From Actinomycetota bacterium (lineage in GTDB: Bacteria; Actinomycetota; Thermoleophilia; Miltoncostaeales; Miltoncostaeaceae), in assembly GCA_963169235.1 (NCBI GenBank), contig CAUJCX010000045.1, forward strand, positions 1 to 33,874: 33,874 bases of DNA, written 5' to 3'. Position 1 is the stretch's first letter. Every line of letters starts with the position of its first letter. Below are positions 33,172 through 33,874 of this stretch, in pieces. The translations under genes were made by a program, and so were the position numbers. The notes beneath the pieces are model-generated. The model was not told the DNA's origin. It did not search any database and saw nothing but the letters and a program-made list of their open reading frames with translations.

Positions 33172-33177
33172 AGCCTA
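33172..33177 (-). promoter_or_regulatory. Predicted -10 box (TAGGCT) of the UvrA-like gene
   Basis: Minus-strand TAGGCT (33177-33172) is 6 bases before the ATG at 33165, leaderless spacing. Confidence 0.45.
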
Positions 33178-33246
33178 CGGGCAGGCGCAGTGAGCGTCAG
33201 GCCGGAGCATCGATACGCACGCGCCACCGCGGCAGATCGCTACTTT

Positions 33247-33285
33247 CGGGGGATCGCCCGCGATACGTACGGGGGATTGCCCGCG
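33247..33285. repeat. Tandem 16-base repeat in the UvrA / secreted-protein promoter region
   Basis: CGGGGGATCGCCCGCG (33247-33262) and CGGGGGATTGCCCGCG (33270-33285) differ at one base and lie 23 bases apart start to start, with ATACGTA between. They are within the 198-base divergent gap, about 80-120 bases before either start codon. Candidate operator. A later TACCGT (33301) could be the -10 of the secreted protein gene. Confidence 0.55.
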
Positions 33286-33363
33286 CCGAGGCAGGCGGGG
33301 TACCGTCGTGCGGGCCCGCTTGCCGTCCGGGCCGTCATCACGTCCGAAGCGAGGCCTCCCGCC

Positions 33364-33874
33364 ATGGCTCGAATCGTCCGCGCGCTCCTTCCCGGCATGC
33401 TCGCCACCGTCGCCATGGCAGTGGTGGCACCCGCGGCCCACGCCGCGGGCACGGCGACGATCACCAACGGCACGCTCTACTTCCTCGGGACGTCCGGATC
33501 CGACAAGGTCGCGATCACCAACACCGCCAACCCGAGTTTCTCGGTGAGGATCAGCCCGGTGAGCAACGATCCGGATGGGGCTGCCACCGGCTGCACGCTT
33601 GACGGGACCCAGACGCTGACGTGCGGCGACGCCGCCGGGTTCCGGCACGTCGAGGTGTATACGGGCACGGGCGGGCCGGGGGCGGGTGCACCCGGTGGCA
33701 CCGGTGCGGGCCCCGCCCCGGGTGCGCGGGTGGCGGCGACGCTGCCGAGGCTCTACGTCAGCGCCGGCTCCCTGGTGTTCAACCGGTTCGCGGTGTCGGT
33801 CACGCGCCGCGGGGCGAAGTGCCCGCGCGCGGTGACGATGCGCACGGCGTTCCGCCGCACCGTCAAGGGCCGCA
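33364..33874 (+). CDS. Secreted protein of unknown function (partial, runs off right edge)
   Basis: 170 codons from the ATG at 33364, with no stop before the edge. Signal peptide to about residue 28 (VRALLPGMLATVAMAVVAPAAHA). The mature start (TATITNGTLYFLGTSGSDKVAITN) resembles the opening beta-repeat of exported RTX-like calcium-binding proteins as I recall them, but no GGxGxD repeats are seen here. Two Cys (GCTLDG, LTCGD) frame a turn. A Gly/Pro/Ala-rich linker then leads to a basic beta-rich section (RLYVSAGSLVFNRFAVSVTRRG) with another Cys. The function cannot be told from this part. GAGG nine bases upstream supports the start. Confidence 0.8.
   Translation, partial: MARIVRALLPGMLATVAMAVVAPAAHAAGTATITNGTLYFLGTSGSDKVAITNTANPSFSVRISPVSNDPDGAATGCTLDGTQTLTCGDAAGFRHVEVYTGTGGPGAGAPGGTGAGPAPGARVAATLPRLYVSAGSLVFNRFAVSVTRRGAKCPRAVTMRTAFRRTVKGR

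Overview
The window is very GC-rich, with G or C at nearly every third codon position, many GTG starts, short intergenic gaps, and -10 boxes of the form TAnnnT placed 6-8 bases before start codons. This, together with the gene content (ECF sigma factors, a CtpE-like P-type ATPase, a geranylgeranyl-reductase-family flavoprotein, many Sec-secreted proteins), points to a high-GC actinobacterium. A deep-branching class such as Thermoleophilia is a guess from general gene flavour, not something proven here. I saw no rRNA, tRNA, CRISPR, insertion sequence or phage gene. The window looks like ordinary chromosome, cut inside a gene at both ends.

Layout. 1-1753 (minus): a partial membrane protein that is probably an anti-sigma partner, an ECF sigma factor whose C-terminus looks frameshifted, a strong hairpin, and a small secreted protein. 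1911-4013 (plus): a DrrAB-like drug ABC exporter followed by a bleomycin-resistance-like VOC gene broken by a frameshift. 4010-6113: an MFS transporter and a ROK sugar kinase, divergently transcribed. 6224-8859 (plus): a molybdate operon modA-modB-modC plus a fourth gene joining a MerR-type helix-turn-helix to a Mop/TOBE domain; ModC itself lacks the usual C-terminal TOBE domain. 8872-10510 (minus): an FMN-dependent glutamate-synthase-like membrane protein overlapping a 40-residue one-helix protein. 10632-12398: a TPR-AAA ATPase of the CbxX/EccA type, convergent with a 102-residue unknown protein. 12475-15203 (minus): a secreted glucose/sorbosone-dehydrogenase-like protein and a secreted von Willebrand A protein.

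15392-22333 (plus): a membrane EAL protein with a dead GGDEF domain, a geranylgeranyl-reductase-like flavoenzyme, a YpfJ-type zinc metallopeptidase and a CtpE-like cation ATPase. A 286-base gene-free stretch with a TGTGG-rich patch follows. 22620-24389 encodes the most striking protein here: a secreted peptidylarginine deiminase of the vertebrate (PAD_M + PAD_C) type with all four catalytic residues. 24395-26317 (minus) holds a family 2 glycosyltransferase and a PhoU-like protein. 26511-28715 (plus) holds a DUF1737 protein overlapping a MetZ-type sulfhydrylase, a small membrane protein and an unknown 141-residue protein. 28825-30495 encodes a Cache-GGDEF diguanylate cyclase. 30511-33165 (minus) encodes a compact UvrA paralogue without the UvrB-binding domain, and a secreted protein runs off the right edge.

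How the genes may work together. The mod genes form a self-contained uptake and sensing unit. The two c-di-GMP proteins form a plausible opposing pair, one synthase and one phosphodiesterase. The deiminase should act outside the membrane and, from its family, should need calcium; the ATPase upstream belongs to a group that includes calcium transporters, but a functional link is only a possibility. Several intergenic palindromes and tandem repeats sit at promoters and look like operators.
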